From Bolinopsis microptera (taxonomy: Eukaryota; Ctenophora; Tentaculata; Lobata; Bolinopsidae), in contig NC_087084.1 in the NCBI RefSeq assembly GCF_026151205.1, positions 5,945,538-6,009,537 of the forward strand: a stretch of DNA of 64,000 nt. The letters are read 5' to 3'. Both the position numbers and the translations under genes were made by a program. The number at the start of each line of letters is the position of its first letter. The first letter of the stretch is position 1. The notes under the pieces are model-generated. The model was not told the origin of the DNA. It saw nothing but the letters and a program-made list of their open reading frames with translations, and ran no database searches. This document shows positions 41,607-52,113 of the stretch, one piece after another.

Positions 41607-41688
41607 TTACTGGGCCGCGCTCAGCCTGTCATTCCGCCGAATCTCTATTAATTATGTTAATAAACATGATAGCCTGAGGTCCCCAGGT
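41607..41688. mobile_element. Short element A, copy A1 (82 bp, 10-bp TSD)
   Basis: Begins TTACTGGGCCGCGCTCAGCC and ends GGTCCCCAGGT. It is flanked by CAAAAGTTGA (41597-41606) and AAAAAGTTGA (41689-41698), which match at 9 of 10 positions. It shares the same ends with four other copies in this window (44283, 51039, 56013, 57241). The ends are weakly inverted (TTACTGGG and CCCAGGTAA). It has no coding capacity. Confidence 0.85.
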
Positions 41689-42006
41689 AAAAAGTTGAAA
41701 GTTGCATCAAAGTGCAGTGAATAATGTAAATTCACCGTGTAGTACAGTTATTTTAAGCTGTGTGTGGGCTAGTGAAGTTAATTCCGCGATGTCGGTAATT
41801 TCCCAACCATTTTTGACCTGAAATTCCTTGTAGCGCGATGCACTACTGCATACTGGGTCGCGCGCGCGCATCCAATAATGCTTCTCGCAACCACATGCAA
41901 CCTTATGCAGATCGGCGAGATGCGAAGGATTGACATCGTGAATCAAGAAATTCCTTATCATACGTTGCATGAACCGCCGCGCACGAGTGCGCGGCTCCCC
42001 TGCCAT

Positions 42007-42201
42007 GAGGGGCTAAGTGCAAAGAAACTGCTGCTAACTGCTGCTCACTGCTGCTAACTGCTGCTCACTGCTGCTCACTGCTACTAACTGCTGCTCACTG
42101 CTGCTCACTGCTGCTCGCTGCTGCTGTCAGTGAGCAGAAGTGAGCAGCAGTTAGTAGCAGTGAGCAGCAGTGAGCAGCAGTTTCTTTGCACTTAGCCCCT
42201 C
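42007..42201. mobile_element. 195-bp fold-back element with CTGCTGCTCA-type repeats
   Basis: The ends GAGGGGCTAAGTGCAAAGAA and TTCTTTGCACTTAGCCCCTC are exact reverse complements. Inside, both arms consist of ACTGCTGCT / AGCAGCAGT repeats, so almost the whole element can fold on itself. It interrupts a segment that is duplicated at 42820-42945. I could not define a target duplication. Confidence 0.75.
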
Positions 42202-42365
42202 GATCCTGTAGCTGTATCGTTAAAACTCTATAGTGAAACAAGTACGACCGTGGGGGTCACGACGTGATACAAGAAATTCCGGCCGACCGGAAAATTTTTG
42301 TATGTCCCAAATTTTGGAAAATTTTATGCAATGTAATTTTAAACATTTTAGCGCCTAAATTTGTA

Positions 42366-42460
42366 TGTTTATAACCTACCAAAACGCGCGCCGGGTTGGA
42401 CTCGTCGACGGTCAGCTAATATTTGGAACAAATATTGTAAGAGTATCACCCGTTAAGCCT
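42366..42460 (+). repeat. Dispersed repeat D, copy 1
   Basis: Contains ATAACCTACCAAAACGCGCG followed by GGGTTGGACTCGTCGACGGT and, later, AAGAGTATCACCCG. The same order occurs at 42550-42645 and, inverted and shorter, at 57825-57880. Confidence 0.75.
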
Positions 42461-42549
42461 AGATTAGCTTGCTAATACTCGAAAATTCGATGCTCACGCT
42501 GGGTTGTGGGTAATAAATAAATAATCATGATATAACACTCATCGCCTTG

Positions 42550-42645
42550 TAGGTTTACAACCTACCAGAACGCGCGCCGAGTTGGACTCGTCGACGGTCC
42601 AATATATGGCCTGGAACAGATATTTTACGAGTATCACCCGTCAAT
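42550..42645 (+). repeat. Dispersed repeat D, copy 2
   Basis: Contains ACAACCTACCAGAACGCGCG, GAGTTGGACTCGTCGACGGT and TACGAGTATCACCCGTC, matching copy 1. Confidence 0.75.
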
Positions 42646-43099
42646 CATCGCCACGCGTCGTCGGTACGTGCGGCTTTCAATGTATTTATATTTGCAATAT
42701 ATATCTCCAATCTCGTGCCTGCGTTTGATCTAATTCCTGCGCTCGATCTAATTTCTGCGTTCGATCTAATAAAATCTAGGCCGGTTACAGTTACGTTGCA
42801 CGTGTTGCATACTTGTCATACGTTGTATGACCCGCCGCGCACGTACGAGTGCCGCGCGACTCCCCCTCTATCGTAGAAAATCTAAACCATAGTGAAAGTG
42901 AGACGACCGTGGGGGTCACAACGTGATACAATTTGCAATTGCATACTGTTGGAAAATATGCGCGCAGCTATAGCTGCCTGATCTGACCACTTATGTGGAG
43001 TGTGGTTGCTTTGCTGTGCGCGAGTTGGTTTTGTTTCACGTTTACACGTCAATTGATCATATTTCCGACTTTATTACTTTTTTGCAAACAAAGCTATAT

Positions 43100-43700
43100 A
43101 TCAGAGTCTAATGCGAGTTCAGGTGACGATGTAAACGTTTTTGAGGTTCAATATCACTCTCAAAATGATTCTTCTTTGCTTTATGTGACTCATAGTGAAA
43201 CCACCAACACCGAACAATTCTTTTCAGAAGTTCCTTTTTCTTCGAAATGTTCTGCTGCTTGGCATGGCAGCAGTTCAAAAAGGGACATCGAACCAAGTTA
43301 GGATTTGCTCGATGTAAACACTGTTCGAAAGTTTTAAAGACCAGTGGTGGATCAACTGAAGGATTGATTTCTCATTTGGTTTCAGCACACCACATTGTGA
43401 TACCGACATCGCAAATACTAACTTTTCAAAAATACTTCGAACTGAACCATCGTTGGCTGCACTTTCTTTGCGCCGTCATCTAAACTTGAAGCTACTGAAA
43501 TGATTGTTCGTTTAGTGCATTGGTCTACCCTTGATAGCGTTTGAAAAATTTAAAGATTTTAGGCGCTTGATGAATAGAGCAGGTTTAAACGTTCCAAAAT
43601 CTCACAACACGATCGCTGCAAAGTTGATACAGTATTGCGAAAATATAAAAAAGCTGATGAAAGTTGAATTTGAGGAACATTTGTTTCTTTTAACAAACTT
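43100..43700 (+). pseudogene. Broken hAT-family transposase with BED zinc finger
   Basis: Three reading frames together cover the N-terminal part of a hAT transposase. The BED finger is at 43262-43395: WQQFKK, then CKHC, KVLKTSGGSTEGLISHL and the closing HLVSAH (C-x2-C...H-x4-H). After a frame change, KLEATEMIVRLVHW (about 43483) and FEKFKDFRRLMNRAGLNVPK (from 43537) follow, as in hAT central regions. At least two frameshifts and in-frame stops separate these parts. The DDE catalytic domain and the C-terminal dimerisation domain are not seen. It cannot be functional. It may be a relic of the autonomous partner of the 8-bp-TSD elements in this window, which is inference. Confidence 0.78.
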
Positions 43701-43705
43701 TCAAT

Positions 43706-43842
43706 GTTCGGGAATCCCAATTTCCGGGAACAGGGAAATTCCCGATTTTCGGGAATCCAGGAAATTTTTCCCGATTTTCGGGAATTCCGGGATTTATTTC
43801 GGTCGGGATTTCCGAATCCCGGGATTTAAAAATGAGATCGGG
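43706..43842. repeat. Degenerate palindromic TTCCCGGGAAT-type repeat
   Basis: The words TTCGGGAAT, TTTCCGGGAA, ATTCCCGATTTTCGGGAAT and TCCCGGGATT alternate on both strands over about 135 bp right after the transposase relic. They form many small inverted repeats. Confidence 0.7.
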
Positions 43843-44282
43843 AATGACTTCACTAATGTGGGCCTCCATTGTGCAAAAGTGTAAAAAGGACGAAAAACAG
43901 GTTTCTCGCTTAAAATGCATATAATTATAATTACATATAATTCCTAAAATATCAAATATTTTGAAATAATTTTTACAGGATCGTAATAATGAATAAGCCT
44001 TATAGTCAGACGCAACTTTTGGTACAAAAATTATAACATTTGAAGGACAAAATTTGTTCAGGTTTTAAAAATTTGAAAATAATGTTCCTTTAAATTTTAT
44101 GATATTAGTACTAGTAGTAGGTAGTACTAGTAGTATAAGTACTGTAATTGCAAATTGTAGCATCAGTTCAGGATTGAGGATATTGTAAAAACTGAGTTGA
44201 AGACGTAGGTACATCGTATAACTATAACTCGCGTACATGGCGCCACGATCAAAATATCCTGACGAATGTTGTTAAGGACGTA

Positions 44283-44368
44283 TTAGTACTACTGGGCGGC
44301 GCTCAGCCTGTCATTCCGCTGAATCTCTATTCTATGTTTATGAACATAGTAGCCTGGGGTCCCCAGGT
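44283..44368. mobile_element. Short element A, copy A2 (86 bp)
   Basis: Ends as in A1, with six extra bases near the left end (TTAGTACTACTGGGCGGCG). Flanked by TAAGGACGTA (44273-44282) and AAAGGACGTA (44369-44378), which match at 9 of 10 positions. Confidence 0.82.
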
Positions 44369-44641
44369 AAAGGACGTATAGTAGCCGCGCAAGGAGACCG
44401 AAGTCAAAATTTGACGATATTTTGTATAAAGAAAGTGTAAACAATGTGATTATTTATTTGTTAGTTTCAATGATATGATTATGAGATTGCGAACTGCTCC
44501 AGACTTTGCTTCAGTAGAGCGAATTAGAATATCGTTATAATATCCTTGTTTGTGTTAGACTCATTACCTTGTTCCAGTCTGCTCACCACCAACATGGAAA
44601 CTATGACCGAGCTTGATCATGTCCTCCAGCTCCGGGGAATG

Positions 44642-45347
<706 letters not shown>

Positions 45348-45349
45348 CT

Positions 45350-46897
45350 CTCTCTCTCTTTGACTCGCTCCCAAGACTAAATTTCAGTGATTTGTACGTC
45401 AGAAGTGGAGAGAGCTGCGAGATTGAGCGGATCTTTACTATGCTCGTACGTTGCTTACGAATAATTTATTCGCTGCAGATCCCACTCAATTCTTCAATCG
45501 AGCCTGCTAAATGAAAATCACTCTACACTGCCACTGGTAATTCGAAATTTTCATAAGATTAGGCCCCTGCAGTCAGGACTATTAATGAACCAATTTCGAT
45601 TGATGAATTTTTGAACGTTGATTAAATTAAGGTAAACAATCTTCATACAATTTTTAAAAATCAAGGTGACTGATAAGATAGAAGCGTTCAAAAGAACGAT
45701 AGACGAGCGGTCTACACGCTCACAGGCTACCACGTCTCGTGTAACCTCAGGTCTCTAACACGCTCACAGGTTGCCACGTCTCGTGTAACCCCAGGACTCT
45801 AAGTCTAACATGCTCACAGGTTGCCACGTCTCGTGTAACCCCAGGACTCTAAGTCTAACATGCTCACAGGTTGCCACGTCTCGTGTAACCCCAGGACTCT
45901 AACACGCTCACAGGTTGCCACGTCTTGTGTAACCCCAGGACTCTAACACGCTCACACAGGTTGCCACGTCTTGTGTAACCCCAGGACTCTAACACGCTCA
46001 CAGGCTATCATGTCTCGTGTAACCCCACCAGGAACACTGCATACTCCTACGAGATGCAGTCTTCCTGGTGGAAGACTGCATCTCCGTCTTTAACCTGACG
46101 GGGTTGCACCAGGGGCGGTGGTAACTGGTAACAGAGCTTCAAGACTCCAGGAGTCTGTTGTCGATATCTATCATTAATATAAATATGGTATATACCATGG
46201 GAGTATCTTTCTCCACCAGAGTTGGAGACATAGGGAGTAGGGACGCATTGTGAAAGCCACTGAAATGCGAAAGGAAGGCTTACAAGTCGAAGCTGACGAA
46301 GATAGAAGCGTATATGACTATAATGATATTTTGAATCTTCGTGAATTGGTAGTGAAAACTATTGCTTGATTTACACATTATAAATTAGATCTAACTGAAA
46401 TGATAGTATATTAGTTGAGCAAACACGACTTGTTTAGAGCATAATTTAGGCGATTTGTATTGATTGCTACAGTAAGCTTATGACTCTCAAACGTAAGATC
46501 GAATGAGGGCGGTATCAATAGCCAATGATCCCACCGCGAACTCTCAAAATAATCTTTAGTCTAAGTCATCGTCTAGAGAAGAATAATATAACGGTACCTG
46601 ACCTCCACCAAGATTGATCATGAGCACTACTTTACCACGTACCAGGTCCAATGTTGCTTTCCTGGTCCCTAGTCAAGCAGTCCAATATCGTCTAGCTTTA
46701 ACGTCACAACCAATGACGCTCGTCGCTCGTTAGTTACCTTGGTACTGATTACGACAATTATCATTAGCTACAATGGTACCGGTGCAGTATTGGGAATTGA
46801 CGGAGCGAAATAAATCACCGTTATTGCATGCGCTTAAGCCATTACTTAAGAGCTGCTTACAAGCAACAAGTAATCCATTATTCACCATTTCTGAAAG
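45350..46897. other. Upstream region of the first TSP1 gene, with a tandem repeat
   Basis: Holds the tandem array at 45716-46030 and a hairpin at 46050-46076 (GATGCAGTCTTCC...GGAAGACTGCATC). From about 46497 (GATCGAATGAGGGCGG) it is related to the region before the second TSP1 gene. A 34-codon ATG frame at 46264-46368 (starts MRKEGLQVEADEDRS) looks protein-like, but it is short and unsupported. Confidence 0.5.
45716..46030. repeat. 44-50-bp tandem repeat, about seven copies
   Basis: The unit runs ACGCTCACAGGTTGCCACG, TCTCGTGTAACCCCAGG, ACTCTAACA. Two copies carry an extra AGTCTA and one has a CACACAGG insertion. Confidence 0.88.
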
Positions 46898-49090
46898 ATG
46901 GGGAACTTGCTCCTTTTGACTGCTCTGCTCATCCTCGCCGTTGATGCCCAAGACGACTGTACCTTCAAAAATAAGCAGCTCAGAAAGAAAGAAGATCTCT
47001 ACAACGAATGCTTAGATGAGGGGTACAAAAGCTCTATAGTAGGATGTGCTGCAACTGGAGGGGAATCTGACCTGTCAAAGAGAGAAAAGAAAAGATGCAG
47101 GAAAGTTGAAGAAGACTTGATATTGTGTGACTGGAGCTGTGTCGTGAACGGTGACTGGGGTGAATTTGGAGAATGGAGTGAGTGTTCTGCTGCTTGCGGT
47201 GGAGGCACTCAGACTCGCAAACGATCCTGTGATGATCCTCAGCCCGCAGAAGGTGGTGCACAATGTGAGGGAGACGAAGGAGAAACAAGAGTTTGTAATG
47301 TTGACCCCTGTCCACCTCGGCTACCTTCATGGCCTGAAGACTTCAAATGGAGTAATGCTGGTGTTCCTGACGGTTATACTTGCATGAGAGTCCTTGAGTT
47401 TGCAGAGCCTAAGGATCACACATGGGAGGATAACTTCTTTTGCTGGAAGAATGGACTTGCTGATCCTGGTCTAAGATGGTCGATGGCCGGTGAGATTGCA
47501 GGGCAGAAATGCGTACAGATCACAGAAGCAGCTGATCCTGATACATGGACTGATAACTACATCTGTCTCCCTCTGGACACCCCTTACAACTTCAAGTGGA
47601 GTTCTGCTGGTCCTTTGGAGGGTTTGAAGTGTATTCAATGGTTGGAACCTGCTGATCCAGATACTTGGAATGACAACTATCTCTGTCACGAAAAATTGGA
47701 GGGCCCTGATGTTACTGCATTCCTTCCCTCGTGGCCTGATGAGTTCAAATGGAGCAATGCTGGTGTTCCTGACGGTTACACTTGCATGAGAGTCCTTGAG
47801 TTTGCAGAGCCTAAAGATCACACATGGGAGGATAACTTCTTTTGCTGGAAGAATGGACTTGCTGATCCTGGTCTAAGATGGTCGATGGCCGGTGAGATCG
47901 AAGGGCAGAAATGCGTACAGATCACAGAAGCAGCTGATCCTGATACATGGACTGATAACTACATCTGTCTCCCTCTGGACACCCCTTACGACCTCAAATG
48001 GAGCTCTGCTGGTCCTTTGGAGGGTTTGGAGTGTATTCAATGGTTGGAACCTGCTGATCCAGATACTTGGGATGACAACTACCTCTGTCATTCATGGTGG
48101 CACCAGGACCCTTCTTTGAAGACTGTGAATGGTGCATGGACACACTTCGGAAAATGGTCTGAGTGCTCGGCATCATGTGGTACTGGAACTCAGTCGCGGA
48201 AACGGTCTTGTGAAAATCCTTCTCCTTTACACGGCGGAGCAGGTTGTGAGGGTGATGAAGAAGAAACCCAAGCTTGCAACACTAAACCCTGCCCAGTCCG
48301 GCTACCTTCCTGGCCTGAAGACTTCAAATGGAGCAGTGCTGGAGTTCCTGACGGTTACACTTGCATGAGAGTCCTTGAGTTTGCAGAGCCTAAAGAACAT
48401 ACATGGGAGGATAACTTCTTTTGCTGGAAGAATGGACTTGCTGATCCTGGTCTAAGATGGTCGATGGCCGGTGAGATTGCAGGGCAGAAGTGCGTACAAA
48501 TCACAGAAGCAGCTGATCCACATACATGGACTGACAACTACATCTGTCTCCCTCTAAAGTCCCCCTACGACCTCAAGTGGAGTTCTGCTGGCCCTATCGA
48601 AGGTTTGGAGTGTATCCAATGGCTGGAAACTTCTGATCCAGATACTTGGGATGACAACTATCTCTGTCATGGAACATTTGAAGGTCCTGAAATAGTTAAT
48701 CATCTACCTGATTGGCCTGAAGATTTCAAATGGAGCAATGCTGGAGTTCCTGACGGTTACACTTGTATGAGAGTCCTTGAATTTGCAGAGCCTAAAGAAC
48801 ACACATGGGAGGATAACTTCTTTTGCTGGATGGATGGAATGCCTGATCCAGGTCTAAGATGGTCGATGGCTGGAGCGATTGAAGGGCAGAAGTGCGTGCA
48901 GATCACAGAAGCAGCTGATCCACATACATGGACTGATAACTACATCTGTCTTCCTCTGGACACCCCTTACGACTTCAAGTGGAGTTCTGCTGGTCCTTTG
49001 AAGGATTTGGAGTGTATTCAATGGTTGGAACCTGCTGATCCAGATACTTGGGATGACAACTATCTCTGTTTTGAGACAATGGAATTCTAA
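46898..49090 (+). CDS. Secreted TSP1 / WSxAG-repeat protein 1 (730 aa)
   Basis: A single uninterrupted coding frame starts at the ATG at 46898. It has a signal peptide (MGNLLLLTALLILAVDAQ), a Cys-rich segment at about 18-82, a TSP1 domain at 84-139 (WSECSAACGGGTQTRKRSC), and two repeat triads at about 142-264 and 277-398. A second TSP1 follows at 412-467 (WSECSASCGTGTQSRKRSC), then two more triads at about 469-590 and 603-725. Each triad holds three related ~40-residue units. Type I reads WSNAGVPDGYTCMRVLEF...HTWEDNFFC, type II LRWSMAGEI..QKCVQITEAADP.TWTDNYIC, and type III KWSSAGP...CIQWLEPADPDTWDDNYLC. Every unit has two Cys (17 or 19 residues between them) and an acidic TWxDN motif. TSP1 domains bind matrix or sulfated glycans; the WSxAG unit I cannot name. 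It is intronless within the coding region. An ATTAAA lies at 49303 in the 3' flank. Confidence 0.93.
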   Translation: MGNLLLLTALLILAVDAQDDCTFKNKQLRKKEDLYNECLDEGYKSSIVGCAATGGESDLSKREKKRCRKVEEDLILCDWSCVVNGDWGEFGEWSECSAACGGGTQTRKRSCDDPQPAEGGAQCEGDEGETRVCNVDPCPPRLPSWPEDFKWSNAGVPDGYTCMRVLEFAEPKDHTWEDNFFCWKNGLADPGLRWSMAGEIAGQKCVQITEAADPDTWTDNYICLPLDTPYNFKWSSAGPLEGLKCIQWLEPADPDTWNDNYLCHEKLEGPDVTAFLPSWPDEFKWSNAGVPDGYTCMRVLEFAEPKDHTWEDNFFCWKNGLADPGLRWSMAGEIEGQKCVQITEAADPDTWTDNYICLPLDTPYDLKWSSAGPLEGLECIQWLEPADPDTWDDNYLCHSWWHQDPSLKTVNGAWTHFGKWSECSASCGTGTQSRKRSCENPSPLHGGAGCEGDEEETQACNTKPCPVRLPSWPEDFKWSSAGVPDGYTCMRVLEFAEPKEHTWEDNFFCWKNGLADPGLRWSMAGEIAGQKCVQITEAADPHTWTDNYICLPLKSPYDLKWSSAGPIEGLECIQWLETSDPDTWDDNYLCHGTFEGPEIVNHLPDWPEDFKWSNAGVPDGYTCMRVLEFAEPKEHTWEDNFFCWMDGMPDPGLRWSMAGAIEGQKCVQITEAADPHTWTDNYICLPLDTPYDFKWSSAGPLKDLECIQWLEPADPDTWDDNYLCFETMEF

Positions 49091-52000
49091 ACTAAGATTT
49101 ATTAAAAGGGGCTTTATTTGGTTTGATTTGAATGTGATGAGCAAATGGATTTTTTTGAACGATACATGAATGTGTAAACAAATATGTATTCAAATTTTAA
49201 AAGTCAGAGTGCCCTAGTCAATATTTTAATTGATCAAGCAAGGTTGTTGTTTGTTATTCATCCATTTTTACTGAGTATGTATATTTATTATGATGTAATG
49301 CAATTAAATTTTGGCGTAATTATTTTGTGTTAGATTTATATCGTGTAGTTTGGAATTCTCAAAAGGACGTGAACAGAACGTTATCGTAAATTTAGAATGC
49401 AACTGAGTAAAGAAATTTCCATTGCCAAAGGCAAACAGATCGCAAATGGTTGATTATCTTAGTTTGGCACTGAATGGCAAAACTATAAAGGTGAATATAT
49501 AGTTGAAAACGGATCTTACTTTGCATTGACATTCAGGAAGCAATTAAGATTGCGACAGGCTGTTAAAGAATCTTATATCGAATCAAGGGCTCGATGGGTG
49601 GCAGGGCTACATTGTAGGGAAAATTGATCGTGCGTATAGTGTAAACGCGTGATGTCAATGATATAGCATCTTTGTTGGAACTTGGATGTAGTATAGGTCA
49701 AGTGGTTAGATCTCAGGTCAATACATGAAATATATCAAAACGACCACAACCATGATGGTTCAAAACTTGACCTCATTTTCATTTTGATTGTAAATTTTGA
49801 TTCATATCATTTATTCATCGTTTTGTCATCCAACAACATATTTTAATGATCGAAATATATATAAATATATATACTTTCCACATTGATCCACCAAGTCGAC
49901 CATTGTTAACCAAAAAGGACTGAAGATTATCGAATGCAAAAAGATATATAAGATCCCTCGTCTCAAACACATTTTTGTTGAATGGTTGACAACATGGAAT
50001 CGGAATCTACGACCAATGTTCTTAAATTCCATTTTTAGAACAAGAAAGGAATGATGTCGACGAAAGATAATGACATCTTTGCTGGATGTAGTCCGAATGG
50101 TTCGACTTCGATTGCAATGCCGTCACCACCGACCCACCGTGTGCAGTTTCAAACAAATTAGCTCATTTTATACTCAAACGTTCCTAAAGGTGGTGATGAA
50201 ATGGCAGAGAATTATTGATAGATTCAAACTCGAATATTTCTATATAACAGTCAACATCTACCATAGCCCAGACCCTTACCTTTACGAGAAAAAACATTTT
50301 GACTTGCTTCCTTTTATTTGCATGCCACTTGATCAAAACAGATTTCAACGACCGATCAGAGATGGATTTCTTTTACAAATAGTGCAGTAACGCACACGCA
50401 CTAGCAAAACGTTGAATTTGTAGCCAGGCTTGTAATGTATAACGTCGGTAAATCTTCTTCGTGTGGGGTTGACAGTATACCACAAATTATCGAATTTCAC
50501 GACCATTAAAGAAGCTAGAGCTTTGAAACCATCGTAATTGTGGTCATTTTGATGGTTCCTTTGACATTTGACCCTCTGGCTCTACTCAACCCTTCTATTG
50601 CTAAAGGTGGTGACGGCATGGCACATATTTTATTTATAGATAGATCCAGACTCGAAGTCGAACCATGTTCTGTGTCCAACAAAAAAGTCGTTAGCCTTCA
50701 TTTTATTAGTTCTAAGTACGGAATTTTAGATCATTGGTCTTAAATTAAATCCCATGCCTCGTACTTCATTTTGAAATGCTCCAGTCATGTGTTCGAGACG
50801 AGAGATCTGTCCTTTTTGTCAGCAATGTCGTCATGTTATGATACTGATAGATTTGTCTTGGGATGTCAACCATTTTTGGGGGCTGGGATCTCAAAGGCTT
50901 GGCAACAGTTGGAAACTGATAATCTGGAATCTGGATGAATGAATGGGAAATAATGCCCATAAAATATCTTGCAAGGGTACATTATAAAAATGCACTATCC
51001 CTGTAGACGACGTTGTAAACAGGTAAACAATAAAAGCTTTACTGGGCGGCGATCAGCCTGTCATTCTGCCTAATCTCTATTCGGTTTGTTTATGAACATG
51101 ATAGCCTGAGGTCCCCCGTCCCAAGGTAATAAAAGCTGAAAAATGTAAACGTATAATTATTGTGGTCATTTTAATATTAGTCTGACTCCCCTTTGACTGC
51201 AGCTCTAGGACCCTTCTAAAGCAAGTTTTGCACCAATTTTTGACTAAGCCGCCTGGAGGAAAGTTACTTCGGACAGTCAAGCCCATTACTTCATTTTTTC
51301 GTTGTCATTGTAACGTATTGGGACTTGGTGCAAAAAAACTTCGCAGAATTGAAAGCTTGTATAATTTGCATATTTTCGGTTGATTCTAAATCAACGACCG
51401 TTCTCTTTGATGGAGTACAGTTATGAGATTTGTGAATGATATAGATTGTTGAAGTGAATTGGAGCATGCAAACTTAAGTTCGTGACACTTATCAATATTT
51501 AGTTTAAGGTTCTGAGTGTGAACGGGATAGCTAGCACTTTAGCGTGGTAAACGTTATTTATTAGGTATAGTTAAGGTATAAGTTGCCAGAGTTCGTTAAA
51601 AGTGAATATTATAGTTGACACAATCGGGCAACATAAATTTCATTGATGCGTACAGACTAAAATAGAGAGTCTATATTTAATTCATTGCATTGAAGTTTCT
51701 GACTAAATATCAATATTTTTATTTGGAATTTACAATTCATGTTTTGATCGGATGAGGGCGGGATTAGCAGCTGCAGCATGGCGAAACCGCACCGAATACT
51801 ATCAAAATAGCTCACTCGACGTCATTGAATATACTTCACTCGAAGTAAAATATTGGTGCTTGACCTCTACCAGTGCCAACCGTGAGGAACACTATTTGAA
51901 CCACGCTCCAGTTTCCATGTTGTCTCTCTGTCTACAGTCTAGTACGTTCTACATCCCAAATCATCAGCCACCCCTGTGATATCATCAGTCACCCTTAGTC

Positions 52001-52113
52001 TTACAAGTACTGGGAAGGAGTCGAGTGGAATAAATTGCCGTAATCTTATGAGCACAAGCCAGTATAAAAACGTCCACAAACAACGAGAACTCCACAATTC
52101 ACCATTTGACAAG
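49091..52113. other. Spacer between the two TSP1 genes; includes element A3
   Basis: The 3' flank and the ~350 bp before the second start codon are related to the corresponding flanks of the first gene. A stretch of about 27 bp (CTACATTGTAGGGAAAATTG then ATCGTGC) at 49608-49634 recurs at 63562-63588. No further gene is seen. Confidence 0.5.
51039..51127. mobile_element. Short element A, copy A3 (89 bp, exact 10-bp TSD)
   Basis: Begins TTACTGGGCGGCGATCAGCC and ends CCCAAGGT. Flanked on both sides by exact AATAAAAGCT (51029-51038 and 51128-51137). Confidence 0.9.

Larger units (their letters stand above)
41740..42945. repeat. Pair of diverged related segments (41960-42275 and 42820-42945)
   Basis: Both contain CATGAACCGCCGCGCACGAG / TATGACCCGCCGCGCACGTA, a CTCCCC site, then ATAGTGAAA...CGACCGTGGGGGTCAC and ACGTGATACAA. 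The first copy carries the fold-back element at 42007. The 99-residue minus-strand frame at 41707-42006 lies in this repeat and is not recognised. Confidence 0.6.

Noticed and set aside
46264-46368. 34-codon frame starting MRKEGLQVEADEDRS upstream of the first TSP1 gene
   Set aside because: Protein-like but very short; an in-frame stop lies just upstream and no convincing acceptor feeds it.
51976-52113. In-frame N-terminal extension of the second TSP1 protein
   Set aside because: It begins at GTG, lacks a counterpart in the paralogue, and would bury the signal peptide; the ATG at 52114 is preferred.
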